From the NCBI GenBank assembly GCA_949825065.1, contig OX463849.1, positions 30,368,043 through 30,432,042 of the forward strand: a stretch of 64,000 nucleotides of DNA, written 5' to 3'. This DNA is from Odontocerum albicorne (Eukaryota; Arthropoda; Insecta; Trichoptera; Odontoceridae). This document shows, piece by piece, positions 23,190 through 35,885 of the stretch. The position numbers were made by a program, and so were the translations under genes. Within the stretch, counting starts at the first letter, position 1. Every line of letters begins with the position of its first letter. The notes beneath the pieces are model-generated. The model saw only the letters and a list, made by a program, of their open reading frames with translations, made no database searches and was not told the DNA's origin.

Positions 23190-23930
23190 GTCATAGAGTT
23201 CGTAGGAGTTGTACCATATAAGGAGTATTTATGTTAACCTTTCCCTTCCTGTGTTGATAAAATCCAGGCGTTCCGGTGTTGCGTATTCAATACACATATA
23301 AAAATTAACGATTTAAAATCGGAAAAATAAGAATATTCATAGCCAATCGCTTAAATTAATTTTAAGTCAAAAGTGATAATAATTGAAATTTTATTGCTGA
23401 AAACATGAAAAAAATATCGCCCGACGTTCACAAAACGGGCGAAGCCCTCAAACGAAAGCCCGCGAGCTACTGAAGCGAGTTAACTTAGATTCCATTTCTT
23501 GCGTTCCCATAAAGCGAAGTAGAGTGAGACATGAATAGCGTCGCTTCCTCACCCATAGCGGTTTTTTAGAATGAATATACCTACGTCACACACTGACTCA
23601 CGTTTGATTGTGTTGGTGAACTTATTCCCGATTTTCACAAAATATCTCTGATGTGACAGATAAGTGCTAATTATTATTAATATTATTTTTTTCATTCAAT
23701 GCGTAAATGTATTACGGAGGAATACCTAAAATCTGAACCCAGTATTCATTATATTCATAGAGATATTAAAGTTTTTAGAAGCAATGTGTATTAGTTACAC
23801 ATCACAGGACAGGAAGGGTTTAAGAAGTGAAGGATGTGTGACATGATAGGAAATTCTGGGGCTTTGTCTACCCAAACAGGAAATTGGTGTAATAATTTGT
23901 ATATGTGTTTTATTGATAATAATTTAAAGG
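23190..23930 (+). mobile_element. LINE-A 3' end split by MITE-1 copy 3
   Basis: The first part (about 23190-23237) ends 'ggagtatttatgttaa'. The second part (from 23820) begins 'ttaagaagtgaaggatgtgt' and runs on to 'gtctacccaaacaggaaatt' and a 'ggtgtaataatttgta' tail. Joined across one TTAA, the two parts rebuild the family order (..gga-TGTAGAAGA-GGTGAAGGATGTG..), so the pre-insertion site can be read directly. Confidence 0.8.
23234..23823 (+). mobile_element. MITE-1 copy 3, TTAA-flanked, inside LINE-A
   Basis: 582 bp (23238-23819) flanked by TTAA at 23234-23237 and 23820-23823. Left end CCTTTCCCTTCCTGTG; right end as reverse complement ACCCTTCCTGTCCTGTGATG. Shorter than copies 1 and 2 through small internal deletions. 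Same orientation as copy 2, which lies about 750 bp upstream. Confidence 0.88.
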
Positions 23931-24085
23931 TAACATATATTCAGTAACATAAAATATGATAAAGTCACATTAAGTCAGAAAAGCTATATCGGCTGAAAAT
24001 GAAATATATTGCTGACAAATACATTTATTGGTTCCTTATGATAATATCCTGATCAGCCCTGCAATATTTTAATATTTCCCCAAAA
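23931..24085. other. Spacer
   Basis: AT-rich; nothing recognised. Confidence 0.3.
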
Positions 24086-24245
24086 ATGTTAAGTATCTAT
24101 CCGATCATGGACTTGCCCAACGCTCCATCGGATATTTCTTTTTGACATTTCCAGTTCATCGCTCGCCCTTCCATACGTCATTCTTTAGTGAGCATGTCAT
24201 CTGGAACCAGCTACTGCTAATTTGGATATTTTAAAAGTCGATACC
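24086..24245 (+). mobile_element. LINE-C-like RT C-terminal fragment
   Basis: The plus strand reads LSDHGLAQRSIGYFFLTFPV, then HRSPFHTSFFSEHVIWNQLL with one frame. This is the same segment as RLSNHGLALRSNRYCLLAFP..VRLWNQL of the 15.6 kb copy, with V-I-WNQL replacing V-R-LWNQL. A diverged copy of LINE-C or a sister family. Confidence 0.65.
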
Positions 24246-24645
24246 TCAAAATGACGTTTTTATTTCATTTCATTTATTTACATTTGTTAGAAAATGAAAA
24301 TCAATGGAATACACATACAAACAGATATACTAACGGTAAAAAAAAATTGCAATTATCACTGTTCATCTCATGTACAGTTTAGTTAAGTTAACAATTCAGT
24401 GAAAATAATACAAATATGAAGATGAAAAAACAAAAAGACAGTCGTTCTTTCGTCAATAAGCCACCGTCTTCCTAAATCCTGACAGCATTGAATTAAATAT
24501 ATCCACATCTAAATTAGCTATCGTGTTGTACTCTCGATACATTTTCGCTACTGGGTTAAAAAAGTTCGTATTTTTCCTAAATGTAGCTACGCTGAATGAA
24601 TCAGGTGTTATAAGAGTGACACGGAACAACACTTAATCAATTCAT
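24246..24645 (-). mobile_element. LINE 3' end with RT C-terminal codons
   Basis: Minus strand, about 24630 to 24460: LITPDSFSVATFRKNTNFFN, then PVAKMYREYNTIANLDVDIF, then NSMLSGFRKTV and stop. This is the C-terminal tail (SFS..TF...FFNP....REYN....DIF) of a non-LTR RT family different from LINE-A to -E. The 3' UTR runs toward 24246 and ends in 'aaatgaaatgaaataaaa'. 5'-truncated at about 24640 next to an inverted-repeat element. Confidence 0.6.
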
Positions 24646-24691
24646 TACTTATAGTTAAGGCATTAACATTGTGGAGGTTTAAAGACATTTT

Positions 24692-25012
24692 GATTTGTTT
24701 TTATCAAACTTCAAACACTGTTTATTACACTTTTTGTAACGATATAACCCTACCAGTTTTAAGGTATTCACCTCATCATCAAGGAAGCACAAACAAGACT
24801 GATCCGTATTCGAACTGGTACCGATAAACACGTTTCTAACGGTAAACATTCGGGTTAGGGACTGTGGGTGGAGGGAGGGAGGAGACAACCTCAGCGAGCA
24901 GTGGCGAGAATCTTGGAATATATATGTTTACCCGATGAGTTGAAAACCTTGAAACTGGTAGGGTTAAACCGATACAAAAAGTGAAATAAACAGTATTTGA
25001 TAAAAACAAATT
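24692..25012. repeat. Fold-back element with ~80-bp inverted arms
   Basis: The left arm (24692-24777) and right arm (24934-25012) are reverse complements with about 85 per cent identity by eye. Shared blocks: 'gtttttatcaaa', 'actgtttatt', 'cactttttgta', 'aaccctaccagttt' and 'ctcatc'. The arms bracket a GC-richer centre of about 155 bp. A smaller related piece is at 47388-47510. Confidence 0.75.
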
Positions 25013-25555
25013 ACAAAAATTAAATCAATTCATTGTAGATTTACAGGTAAATACACAATACCATTCAAAATATAATATGTATAAATTAACAGATAAAAAG
25101 TAAATCAAAGAGTCTCAAACAAATAAACCAATACGTTTAATAATTTTGCTTAATCAATACGTTTTTTTAATAAATATTAAAACGTTCATGAAACATTTAC
25201 CTTAAATAATTCAAGTATATGTAAAGTATACTTTAACCGATTTCTCGAATATATTTGTGATAAATTGATGGAGGTGATTGCGGAAAGGGCTGTTAATTTA
25301 TTTAAATTGATTCAGTACGCCAAGGGTTGACATATGTGGTACACACTAGTAATTAGGTCTTATGATTTAAATAGACAAGCTTTTTTGAGGGATTGAAAAA
25401 TGTTCATCAGCGGGTTAAAATTATTACTCTTAAATTTTCATACTTACATTTCTCCAGTAAGATATAAGCAAAAGTCTAGTTTTCTGATTTCAAGTCAAAT
25501 CACAGGGAACAAACTCACATATACGAGTATATTATTTAAGAGTGTCTGCTAGAAA
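25013..25555. other. Non-coding, no element recognised
   Basis: AT-rich; one TACGAGTA at 25522-25529. Nothing else. Confidence 0.35.
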
Positions 25556-25559
25556 TTAC

Positions 25560-26168
25560 TTAATTTTTTTTACATAATTTTTTTATTATTATTTCTTTTT
25601 ATTAATATTTATTATTACACATGACAAGAAATATACACAATTTGAGGGAAAACAACAGGTAATTTGATTTAGACATATAATTTTAATGGATCTGGGTTTG
25701 TTGCCTTTCATTTGTCGAATCCCCAGTAAACTAGGCTGTTGCCTGTATCTCACTGAGGATATTTAGTATGAAAAAATAAATCGATAATTCTTTCCGATTT
25801 TTGATTACACAAAAATAAAACCCTGTTGCAAGCTCTCATCAATCTGACAAACAGTGACACTCAACTACAACTGGAAATATCTTGCGAAATTCAACTCCTC
25901 ATACATCATCACTCCAGAAAGACCAAAAATATTCATCCCACAATATACCGTACACAACCATAAGAATAAAAATTAAAATTAAAACAAAATTAAAACAAAA
26001 AAAAAATACACAGAAACACAAATACAAAAACAACCAAAATTAAAACAACAAGAAGAAACCCAGACTTACGAGCTAACATAACTCCTTTCCACTCGTCATT
26101 CATCCTGAAAGCCCAAGTACTCAAAATCCTGTCGCAATAACAACCACGCTCCGATCGACTGTCTAAAT
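25560..26168 (-). mobile_element. LINE-D 3' region, longest copy
   Basis: Minus-strand order: 'cgatcggagcgtggttgtta', 'ttgcgacaggattttgagta', an A/T-rich middle (25960-26050), 'gttgagtgtcactgtttgtc', 'gagatacaggcaacagccta', 'tgtgtatatttcttgtcatg', then an A/T-rich tail at 25560-25620. It aligns with 61905-62380 over most of its length. Only non-coding 3' sequence is present, so the clade is unknown. Confidence 0.7.
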
Positions 26169-26636
26169 TATGTGTTATATTATTGTCATGCGTATTAAAT
26201 AAAATTTAAAAATATATGATATAAACTGAACTCTTAAACTTCATGAACTTTACATATAGCTTGCCTTTCAGATGATCAAATAAATTTCTATGTTTTTCCA
26301 TATCTGTTTTGCGGCTTCTGAAAAGCCTTAAAAAGATGCTTTGCTAAATTTTGTTTCTTCTTTCATCGATATTTTTCAAAGAAATTCTAAAATACTTCTA
26401 AAGAAATGTTTGATGTACGAATTTAAAAAAAATGTTAAAGCATTTAAACAATTTATAAGAATATATAATTTTTTAGCTGCTCTATGTGAAATTTTAGATT
26501 TGAATTTGATCTCCATCTTTTTCCTTGTCTTATCGCACCCATTTGAGGTTGGTTGCTTGTACTTTTTCCTCCCCCTCTCTTGATCTCGCCAATTACTCGG
26601 GATCATCCGAGTCTCATCATGTCTTCCTACACTTTC
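26169..26636. other. Non-coding, no element recognised
   Basis: AT-rich. Overlapping 76-80 codon frames on opposite strands (26341-26606) have no family signature. Confidence 0.35.
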
Positions 26637-26912
26637 TTATAAGGGCACTTCTTGAGTTTCCCTATGCGTCTGTTTGAGAGATCCCAATTTTTGTCTGTCT
26701 TTAGTATAAACACTCTTCATTCCGTCGTTGCACGTGTCCATACCAGCGCAGTCGTACTTTCCGGGTTTAATCGTTCTAATGTCCATATCTGGTGTGCCTA
26801 TACTTGAGAAATTGTAGCATGGTCCCTGTGACAGTTCACAAATTTGCTCCAATACAACCTTGCAACGACGTTCAGTAATTTTAATTATTTTATCAACTTT
26901 AATATGTCTCAA
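26637..26912 (-). other. Unrecognised 91-codon open frame, possibly LINE-derived
   Basis: The product is compositionally normal, unlike the AT-driven frames around it. It has cysteines at ERRC, QICELS, GPC, YDC and DTC, a GTPDMDIRTIKPGKYDCAGM stretch, and a charged end (KDRQKLGSLKQTHRETQEVP). I do not recognise the family. No splice sites fit cleanly at the edges. It could be part of a retroelement or an isolated host exon. Confidence 0.25.
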
Positions 26913-27820
26913 TTCTAATAAATAGCAAGTTATTTAGGTAAATACATTACACAAAACAAACAATTATGACAGATTAATACATCTTGTTACAAATTAGCAA
27001 AAATGTGGCAGTTTGTTAAAATCAAATTGTATTTGGTGACATTTGTCAAAAGTCACTACGTTAGTCTGCATTGGCTAGGGATGGGGTACTCGATAATTGC
27101 ATTTTCGATTTTTTTATACCTAAAATTAAATGTTCGTAATAAGTATTAATTCATAGTGGATCTGGGCAAATTTAAAGATAGATTCAAATCATACAATATA
27201 TTAGAAAGTCAGTATAATGAACATTAGGAATTAAAACGTCAGTTTAGAGAAAAACAATTTTTCAATTTATAAATAAACTATTCGATTTGTAAAAAAACAA
27301 TTTTACCCCATCCCTTTGAGACATGACATTTCAAATGTCACAGGAACCATCCTACATTTTCTGAAGTATAGCACGAATTGTTTAGGCTCTGTTTACTTTT
27401 AATCCATCGTCCTTTTGTGTTTCATCGAATTCAGCAAATGAGCGTCATATCATACATTCATGACGCTTGTTTAAAAAGAAGCTTTAAGGAATAGTATTAA
27501 AAGAAATATTAATGGATCATTAGTATGATGACATTAAAAACTTCAGCTTTGATGTTGTGTAGTGACTTTTGACAGCATCCGTGGCCAAGTTGGAACAACA
27601 TTTATTACATCTAAAAAGTTCCAAACCTGATCACAATCTTGAAACATATTAAACGTACGCACGGTATTGATATTCAATACTAACTCTATGAACCGTGACA
27701 AAGGAACCACTCCAGCGGTTCTAAAACCATAAATAAAACTAGTTTAATGAACCAAGCGGTAAAAGAACATGATAGACTATTCATCATAATCGTTTATGAT
27801 TATTATCCATGCCGTAGAAA
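26913..27820. other. Non-coding, no element recognised
   Basis: AT-rich. 'gacatttgtcaaaagtcact' at about 27038 and 'gtgacttttgacagcatc' at about 27562 form a loose inverted pair about 520 bp apart. No target duplication identified. Confidence 0.35.
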
Positions 27821-27822
27821 AA

Positions 27823-28020
27823 CATGTGTGGAAGTATATTGGCGAATTATGTGCTAGCTGTTGTACTTCAGAAAGTAAAAAGTCTTGACAGATCAAACCT
27901 AAAGTTCCGATGGAAAGAATATTAGATTACCAAAAGAAATGGCATATTTCAATCTGCAGCATCCTTTTGTTAGAAAGAGTTTTGCTTGTTGTTATTTTTG
28001 TGTACTTTTGGAGTCATGTT
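27823..28020 (+). repeat. R1 repeat copy
   Basis: 'gctgttgtacttcagaaagt', 'gtcttgacagatcaaaccta', 'aagttccgatgg', 'atttcaatctgcagcatcct' and 'ttgttagaaagagtttt' follow the R1 order exactly, about 200 bp. Confidence 0.65.
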
Positions 28021-28755
28021 ATGATGAGCAACATATATGATGTGAATCAAAATATAAATACATATGTAGACGAAACACGTGGGTCACACATTATTATTAC
28101 CTTGAACATGAATTTCAGAACTCTGTTGCTTGCTAGCCTGAATACATATGTAAATTGATTTAAATGTAAAACCAGTCTAAAAATGGAAATGCTCAACATT
28201 AAACCGCGACTATTCAATTGAAAAAGTAAAAAGGAACAGAAAACTGCTACGCAAAATATTGACTTGTTGGCCCTGACAATGTGAAATATTTGTCTAAATA
28301 TTCCTGCAAATAATTTACAATTTAAACTGTTCGACATTTAATCATCCCATATATACACATTACATTACTTTTACTTCCTAATGTTCATTCTTTCAATATC
28401 TTTATGAGTATCTGTTACCATATCGTGCTAGGAAATTTTGTATTATCCATTCTTTTCTCTTGTCCTTGCGAATGTTTCCATGGTTTCTATCTCACAATAT
28501 TTTCTCCACCACACCTATTTCGTGTTTTCGTTCACATTGTAATCGATTAAAAATACAATCGTATATATAAGTGAGCTCTGAATATGATTGCTACAACGAT
28601 CTTGAAATGTCAGCACTTTGATGAAATCTTCGAAAAATATACGAATAAAGTTTGCTATCCACTGCACCAATCAATAACTGTTAAAAGTTTTATAGAGCTA
28701 GTTTAGTCAACTACAAATATATTTTTAAAAGCGGTAATTTCCCTTTCCGGATACA
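28021..28755. other. Non-coding, no element recognised
   Basis: No signature beyond short chance frames. Confidence 0.35.
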
Positions 28756-29070
28756 TACATACATATCATCACGCAGTTTCCCTGTTGGGGTAGGCAAAGA
28801 GAAGAGGGTGCTATGTTTTTCTAGCTCAACACTCATTTGTCCCCTTTTCCATATTCATATATCTTCTAATACAACTCCAACGATTTTTTATGCTTTTTAC
28901 GTTTCCTTCTTTCAAAATCCACTTGATCCAACCTTACTTTGAATTACCTTTCTCTAAAACGCCTTCCCCTTACATTTGCACTGTATATTTGTTTTCTTTA
29001 GCATTTCTTTACTTATTAATTACAAGTGGCCAAACCATCTCAGTGCTGTTACATGTTATTAAATCGAAAT
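28756..29070 (-). mobile_element. LINE-A fragment (minus)
   Basis: From the left: 'acatacatatcatcacgcag', 'tttccctgttggggtaggca' (3' block reversed), 'cttctaatacaactccaacg' (NRRSC region), 'ccttctttcaaaatc' (DILKE), 'gcactgtatatttgtttt', and 'ggccaaaccatctcagtgct' (WFGH block). The 5' end is truncated at about 29065. Confidence 0.75.
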
Positions 29071-30884
<1,814 letters not shown>

Positions 30885-30929
30885 CAACGTCTTTAAATTA
30901 AAAAAATTACTGAAAATTTGTTATGTTAA

Positions 30930-31300
30930 AATTTCTTCATTCATTCGTTTCACGTGCCTAAACCATCTCAGAGTGCTCTTTTTCATTTTACTCACCTCAT
31001 CAGCATTAAGTTTACGTTCATCCCTAATCACTTTCTTGTGTATTCTGTCATACTCGTACATTGTCACCCCTGTATTATTCCTGTCACTATGTATTATTTT
31101 TAGTGCATGTATTTCTTTACAGTCTTGTATCACTCCCACATATCAAAGTTTGCACTAAAATATTTTAAGAGATTTTTATAATATCCGGGTCAAGTTTATA
31201 CGTTTAAATACCCCATTGACTTTGTTTTCTATCGTTACACCCTGTACGACATCCCTCGTAACTCTTCCAGCATCTAAGAAAATACAACCTACAAACATAT
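30930..31300 (-). mobile_element. LINE-A fragment (minus), thumb region
   Basis: 'cctaaaccatctcagagtgc' (LRWFRHV, reversed) is followed by codons for [20 protein letters not shown] (minus frame 30921-31139) and 'atatcaaagtttgcactaaa'. It reaches further 5' than most copies. A 6-base addition (TACTCGTA) at 31051-31058 interrupts the MYDRIR codons, creating the extra 'YE'. Confidence 0.75.
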
Positions 31301-32565
31301 ATACTCATCATGCCATCTCCTTTTCAAGATAGGCAGATATGACAGAGTGTCTGACTTTCCTATATCGACGCACATCCTTAGCTTCTTCTACATCCATACA
31401 CCTTTTCATACAACTGGTACGATTGCTCTGACGTTTTCTTTCAGAATAACGTTCACCTTACCCAACCATATCCACTCTAATACACTGCTTTTTGCACTAC
31501 ATATACGAGTACATATATCTGTTATGTTTTTCTTTCTGCATTTATCTGTTCCACATGCTCAAAACATCTCAGCGTGATCTTCTTCATCTTGCTTTAAAAA
31601 TCAACCTTAGGTTCACAGTCCTCTCTTATCACTTCAAATCATTATTTCCCATACATTATCACATATTTACCATATACAGCATTTTTTCGACTTTTCTGAG
31701 TATCCACGTCCACGTTTAACCCTTTAAGTGCCGGAAGGTATTAGTATGGCTCATCCCGGAGGGCCCTGAGTTTTTTAGCAAAAATAAAACCTTACAGAAT
31801 TATCTTTTTTGTATATATGTTATATTCAATGAATATTATGAAGACTTGTAAGACCAACTATGTACAATATCTGTCGTTCGTGCCACCGTTCACTCAGAAA
31901 AACACAACTAAAACTTTAACAAAATGTCAGGATTACAGCTTATCACAGAAAATACGGAAACATACATTAATAAAATATTTGATAAAATGGAAAGTATATG
32001 TAACACGAAAATATTAATTATTTTAATAACGCACGGATAGTAAATAGGTAATGTAACTATAAAATCATTTTAAATTTCAACGGTTAAATAAGTAAAACGC
32101 AAAATTGACAACTCTGTATTAAAGACACATGTCGACAGTGATGCGAAGCATTTAGGTAAAACTCTGTAAATTCAATAATATATCTAAATGTATTTATTTA
32201 TCATCTCAATAGATGTTTCTATATGTTCCATATTTTAGATTATTCGAATTAGTACTAGAAATTGGCTAGAAACAAGCATAAAGTTGAGCGATTTTACTCG
32301 CTAATTTTGTATGGCCGGCCCCACAGGTACAGCAACAGAGAGCGAGTAAACTCACTTAAGGCACCTAACGGGTTAAATCATGTACATCAAAGTTGTCACT
32401 AAAATACTTTAAGGGACTATCATCTTTCTTAAAATTCTTTAACTTGCTGATCTTTCATTACACACCCATATTTCGCTTTTAACATACTTTCCATTCCCAC
32501 TTTTCTATCACCACGACCACCCTAAAAGTGTTTACATTGTATAACATGTTTTTTATATAATACGA
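31301..32565 (-). mobile_element. LINE-A fragment (minus) split by MITE-2
   Basis: The 3' block 'atgccatctccttttcaaga' lies at the left, then the C-terminal codons ('cttcttctacatccatacac', 'caaaacatctcagcgtgatc') up to 31719. Sequence resumes at 32377 with 'catgtacatcaaagttgtca' and 'ctaaaatactttaaggga', which continues the same family (compare 31143 and 42015). MITE-2 therefore split one LINE copy. A TACGAGTA lies at 31504-31511. Confidence 0.75.
31716..32376. mobile_element. MITE-2, TTAA-flanked (piggyBac-like), inside LINE-A
   Basis: 653 bp (31720-32372) between TTAA 31716-31719 and TTAA 32373-32376. Terminal repeats: CCCTTTAAGTGCCGGA at the left, and CCCGTTAGGTGCCTTAAGTG as the reverse complement of the right end. 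They agree at the outer CCC.TT..GTGCC positions. Interior AT-rich with a GC-rich segment near 32310 ('atggccggccccacagg'). No transposase. Distinct from MITE-1 in ends and body. Confidence 0.82.
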
Positions 32566-32919
32566 ATATATGGTTTGAGGCTATAGATTCCAGCATGATA
32601 ATGTGGTAGGTGGAGAATTAACTGGAAAGAGTCCAGATTCTAGGAAACTGGGATCCACGTAACGGCCAATCATAACATTTACCTTGGGAAGGCTTTTTGG
32701 CTACCAGATTTCACATTATTTAAAGATTAACAAGATACAAGGAAAATGTTTTCCAATAGACCTTGAACGAATTTGATATTTTTGTTTTTGTAAATATAAT
32801 ATAATAATTATTTATCATATAACAAGCTAGTATTTTGATTATTTAGTTTTTTTTCTTCAAAACTAAACAAAATGTTTGTGTATTGTTTAACTCAAAACCG
32901 TTCTATAAAATTTTTATAG
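32566..32919. other. Non-coding, no element recognised
   Basis: AT-rich, no signature. Confidence 0.3.
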
Positions 32920-33450
32920 GAGTAAAACGTGGACGTTGAAAACTAATAAAAGGAACCGAATTAAAACAGTGCAAATGCGTGCGTTGAGAAGAATATGTGT
33001 TGTGTCAATTATGACAAAAATATAATAATTAAGGATGAGGTATAGACTTATGTATTTTAATACGATACGAAACAGCTAGTTAAGGTGGTTAGGAATGTTA
33101 AACAAACAAGTGACAAAAGGCTGGCTTAACAAATTTAAAATGTTTGCGTAAGTGGGAGTTGTGGTAGAAGACGATCGATAAAAGTGTGTTTGGACCAAGT
33201 ATGAAACTTTGAAATATAGAATGATAAGGAGTAAATAAAACATAAGTAACTGTATTTGAGGATGTATGGATGTGGAGAGGCGAGGGAAGCATATAGTGAT
33301 TAGAAAGTCAGAGAAATTGTGGTAGTAGTATAAGGACGTGTATGGATGTTGAAAAGGCAAAAACCATGTGTCCCGATAGGAAAATCTGTCGTTTTATTAT
33401 ATCTGCCTGCCTGAACAGGGAAACGGCGTGATGATGTATGTGTATGTATA
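32920..33450 (+). mobile_element. LINE-A fragment (plus), internally rearranged
   Basis: 'aaaacgtggacgttgaaaac' (WTLKT), 'gtgcgttgagaagaatatgt' (ALRRIC), 'aaggtggttaggaatg' (RWLGM), 'agtgggagttgtggtagaag', 'tgtttggaccaagtatg' (LDQV), 'gtatggatgtggagaggcga', then a second 'gtgtatggatgttgaaaagg' and 'ggaaacggcgtgatgatgta'. The C-terminal MDVE segment is present twice (about 33263 and 33342), so the copy carries an internal duplication of about 80 bp. Confidence 0.65.
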
Positions 33451-33954
33451 TATTATTTGTTGAAGAAATTTAATATTTTATATTATTATTAAGAAAAGCG
33501 AATGAAATAAATGTTGTATTATTTGACAATATTTTGTCGAATTCCTTTATTTGATGATTTATTTTATCATATTTCTTAAAGCGAATGTTTTCCATCTTAA
33601 ATAAATGTCCATGCTCGATTTCTATCCAACAATATAATGGTTGGCATTGAACGGCTGTTTGATTTGTGTCTGATATATGAACCACATTTTTCTTTTTCCC
33701 CCTGATAGATGACTGTTCTTCCTTAACAGCAAGGAAATCTACCCAAATACATTTTGATCCTAGAAAAACTTATTTATTTTATCAAAGGTTTTAACTTTGT
33801 AGACCTTCCTATTAGAGTTTTTCTTCTTAATGCACCTCCACGTTGGAGACTGACATTTATCATGACTATCTAATTTTTTTAACAGCGTCTCTGTGCTTCA
33901 TATAAGAACCACTATTTCAGGTTCTCGAGCCAGGATTCCCTTCTTCTTCCGATT
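33451..33954. other. Non-coding, no element recognised
   Basis: AT-rich; 'cttaatgcacctccacgttg' at about 33827 is GC-richer but unassigned. Confidence 0.3.
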
Positions 33955-34690
33955 TAACAATTTTATTTATTTAACACTTTTATTGCAAATACAATCTGGC
34001 AGGCTTATTGCCGGGCGGAAATCTCATCCAACCAACCAGACAAATGGAAATGAAGCAAGTTACGTGGTCGCATAAATCATTCAAATGACTATCTATCCCC
34101 ACGAAATCCATAAACAAATACGTGAGCATATACCCACGAACCCCACAAAGACGGACAATAACCCGAACATTCTTTTTCATATAAAGTGAGATATCATCAA
34201 TCAAAAGGAAGGGAAGGGATGGTGGAGAGGAAAGGAAAAGATGAAATCAGGAATAAAACACGTTATTTTACTGACTAGAAATTAAGAATTTTTAAGGTCG
34301 CTTCTTAAAGCATGCCAAGGACGGAGCGAGTCTTATATTGATTTATAACTGATTCCACAGTCTCACTGCATGGACAGTAAAGGACGACGTAAAAACAGAG
34401 GAGCGGTGAACTGGAAAAGTTAATAGACAATATCTGTTTGAGCGTAGCGTTAATCCATGATTGGAATGACGCTGAAAATTTTCGGCGATATAAGAGGGTG
34501 GGGGCAGGACAGTTAAGGATATTATAAAATATAGAGACAGTATGTGAATTTGGCATCTATTTCTAACATTCAACCAGTTCAATGCCTTATGGTATGAAGT
34601 TATATGATCGTACTTTCGTAGGTTGTAAATAAATCTTAGACACACATTTTGAAGACGCTGTAATTTGTCCATCTGTTCCTTTGTAACATC
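33955..34690 (-). mobile_element. LINE-C, RT C-terminus and 3' UTR, longest copy
   Basis: The minus frame 34343-34672 reads MDKLQRLQNVCLRFIYNLRK, then YDHITSYHKALNWLNVRNRC, and on to YIAENFQRHSNHGLTLRSNR and HAVRLWNQL. 'LQ.LQN.C.RFI....K.DH......LNWL....R' is the post-RT region of CR1/L2-type elements. One frameshift separates the SLYFI and PPSY parts. The 3' UTR and tail ('ttggttggatgagatttcc', 'gcaataagcctgccagattg', 'caataaaagtgttaaataaa') end at about 33955. Unlike the 15 kb copy, the full tail with GCAATAAG..GCCAG is kept. Confidence 0.82.
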
Positions 34691-35139
34691 CTACACTTGC
34701 TACACTTTGTTTTCCTTGTATCTTCCCTTGCAATATATCTTGAATGATTTTATGTTTGTTTCGTCTCATAAAATGCAAAAGAATTCCAAATGGTTAATTC
34801 TTAATGCTACTGAGCATTTAATCATCTTTTTCCATGCATCTGAGTACCTCATTGTTGCGCACTTTTTCAACCCAGAAAATCTTTAACTTTTTAGAATATT
34901 AAACAATAAATTACTTTGTTAATTAACTTATATTAATCCCCACTATACGTATTTCTGCCTCCTATTCTGCTTGAAGAGAACACACTTCCTATCTTGGGAT
35001 AGGAAGTTTGAAGACAGCCACGAATAGCGGGAATACATTATTTTTTCTGGAATAACAAAGTAATTCATTGTTAAATATTCTAATGTGAAACGTAACAAAG
35101 TTAAATCTGACACCTTAATAGTTGCCACCCTGTGATGGA
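34691..35139. other. Non-coding, no element recognised
   Basis: AT-rich. No supported frame. Confidence 0.3.
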
Positions 35140-35460
35140 TAGCGAGTGACCAGGACTTATATCAGCAAACTAGCACACTCACCGCCTGCACCACTGTACT
35201 AGATCCGACGGCACACTTAAGTGAGATGATCGAAGTACACCGGAATGTTTTTTTTTTTTTTTCATTTTTAGCTAGAATAGATAAGACCTAAGGGAGTACG
35301 CGCTATACTAGTAATCATTCGTTTTTTTTTTTAAAACATACTCCTCGGCACATCTTCGCTTTCCAACTGAATTGATGTTGTAATGATGAGGGTGTCCTCG
35401 GCTTCAAGGCCCAGCCACGATAACAAGTGCTTAATACAAATATGTATTGAAAAATACTCA
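35140..35460. repeat. SINE-4-like repeat (partial)
   Basis: 'ctcctcggcacatcttcgct' and 'ctcggcttcaaggcccagcc' (35341-35415) match the 3' half of the 15.2 kb SINE-4. 'ccgcctgcaccactgtacta' (about 35183) and 'ccgacggcacactta' may be its 5' half in decayed form. Confidence 0.4.
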
Positions 35461-35605
35461 AATACAGAGAGATGGTGTAAAACATTTATTTTATTTTATG
35501 TGTATTTTTAATGATTTATGATTTTCATTAAAAATACAGATAAAATAAATATAACCCATTTAACTAGGCTACATGCATGTTATGATTCAGCTTACACCCG
35601 CAGTG

Positions 35606-35885
35606 GTTTGCATACATACACATCATCATACCATATCCGTGTCTGGGTAGGCAGAGATAATAAAGTACCAAACTTTCCTATCGCGAAACAAATCTTGCAC
35701 CACTTTCACATTCATACAACTTCTACGATTTCTTGAGTTCTTACATTTCCTTCTTTCAAAATACCATTCACTTGATACAAACATATCATAATGTCTTCCT
35801 CTTCCGCGCCTTCCACTTACATTTGGTAATTCTTCATTAATTCGTTTCATGTGCCTAAACCATCTCAGAGTGCCCCAAAATGTCC
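35606..35885 (-). mobile_element. LINE-A fragment (minus)
   Basis: Minus frame 35626-35889: GTLRWFRHMKRINEELPNVS, GRRGRGRHYDMFVSSEWYFE, RRKCKNSRNRRSCMNVKVVQ, DLFRDRKVWYFIISAYPDTD. This is the best continuous reading of the family C-terminus in the window (WFRH.KR.NEE....V.GRRGRGR...NRRSCM....D..RDRKVW..I.SAYPD). The 3' block and tail lie at 35606-35650. Confidence 0.85.
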
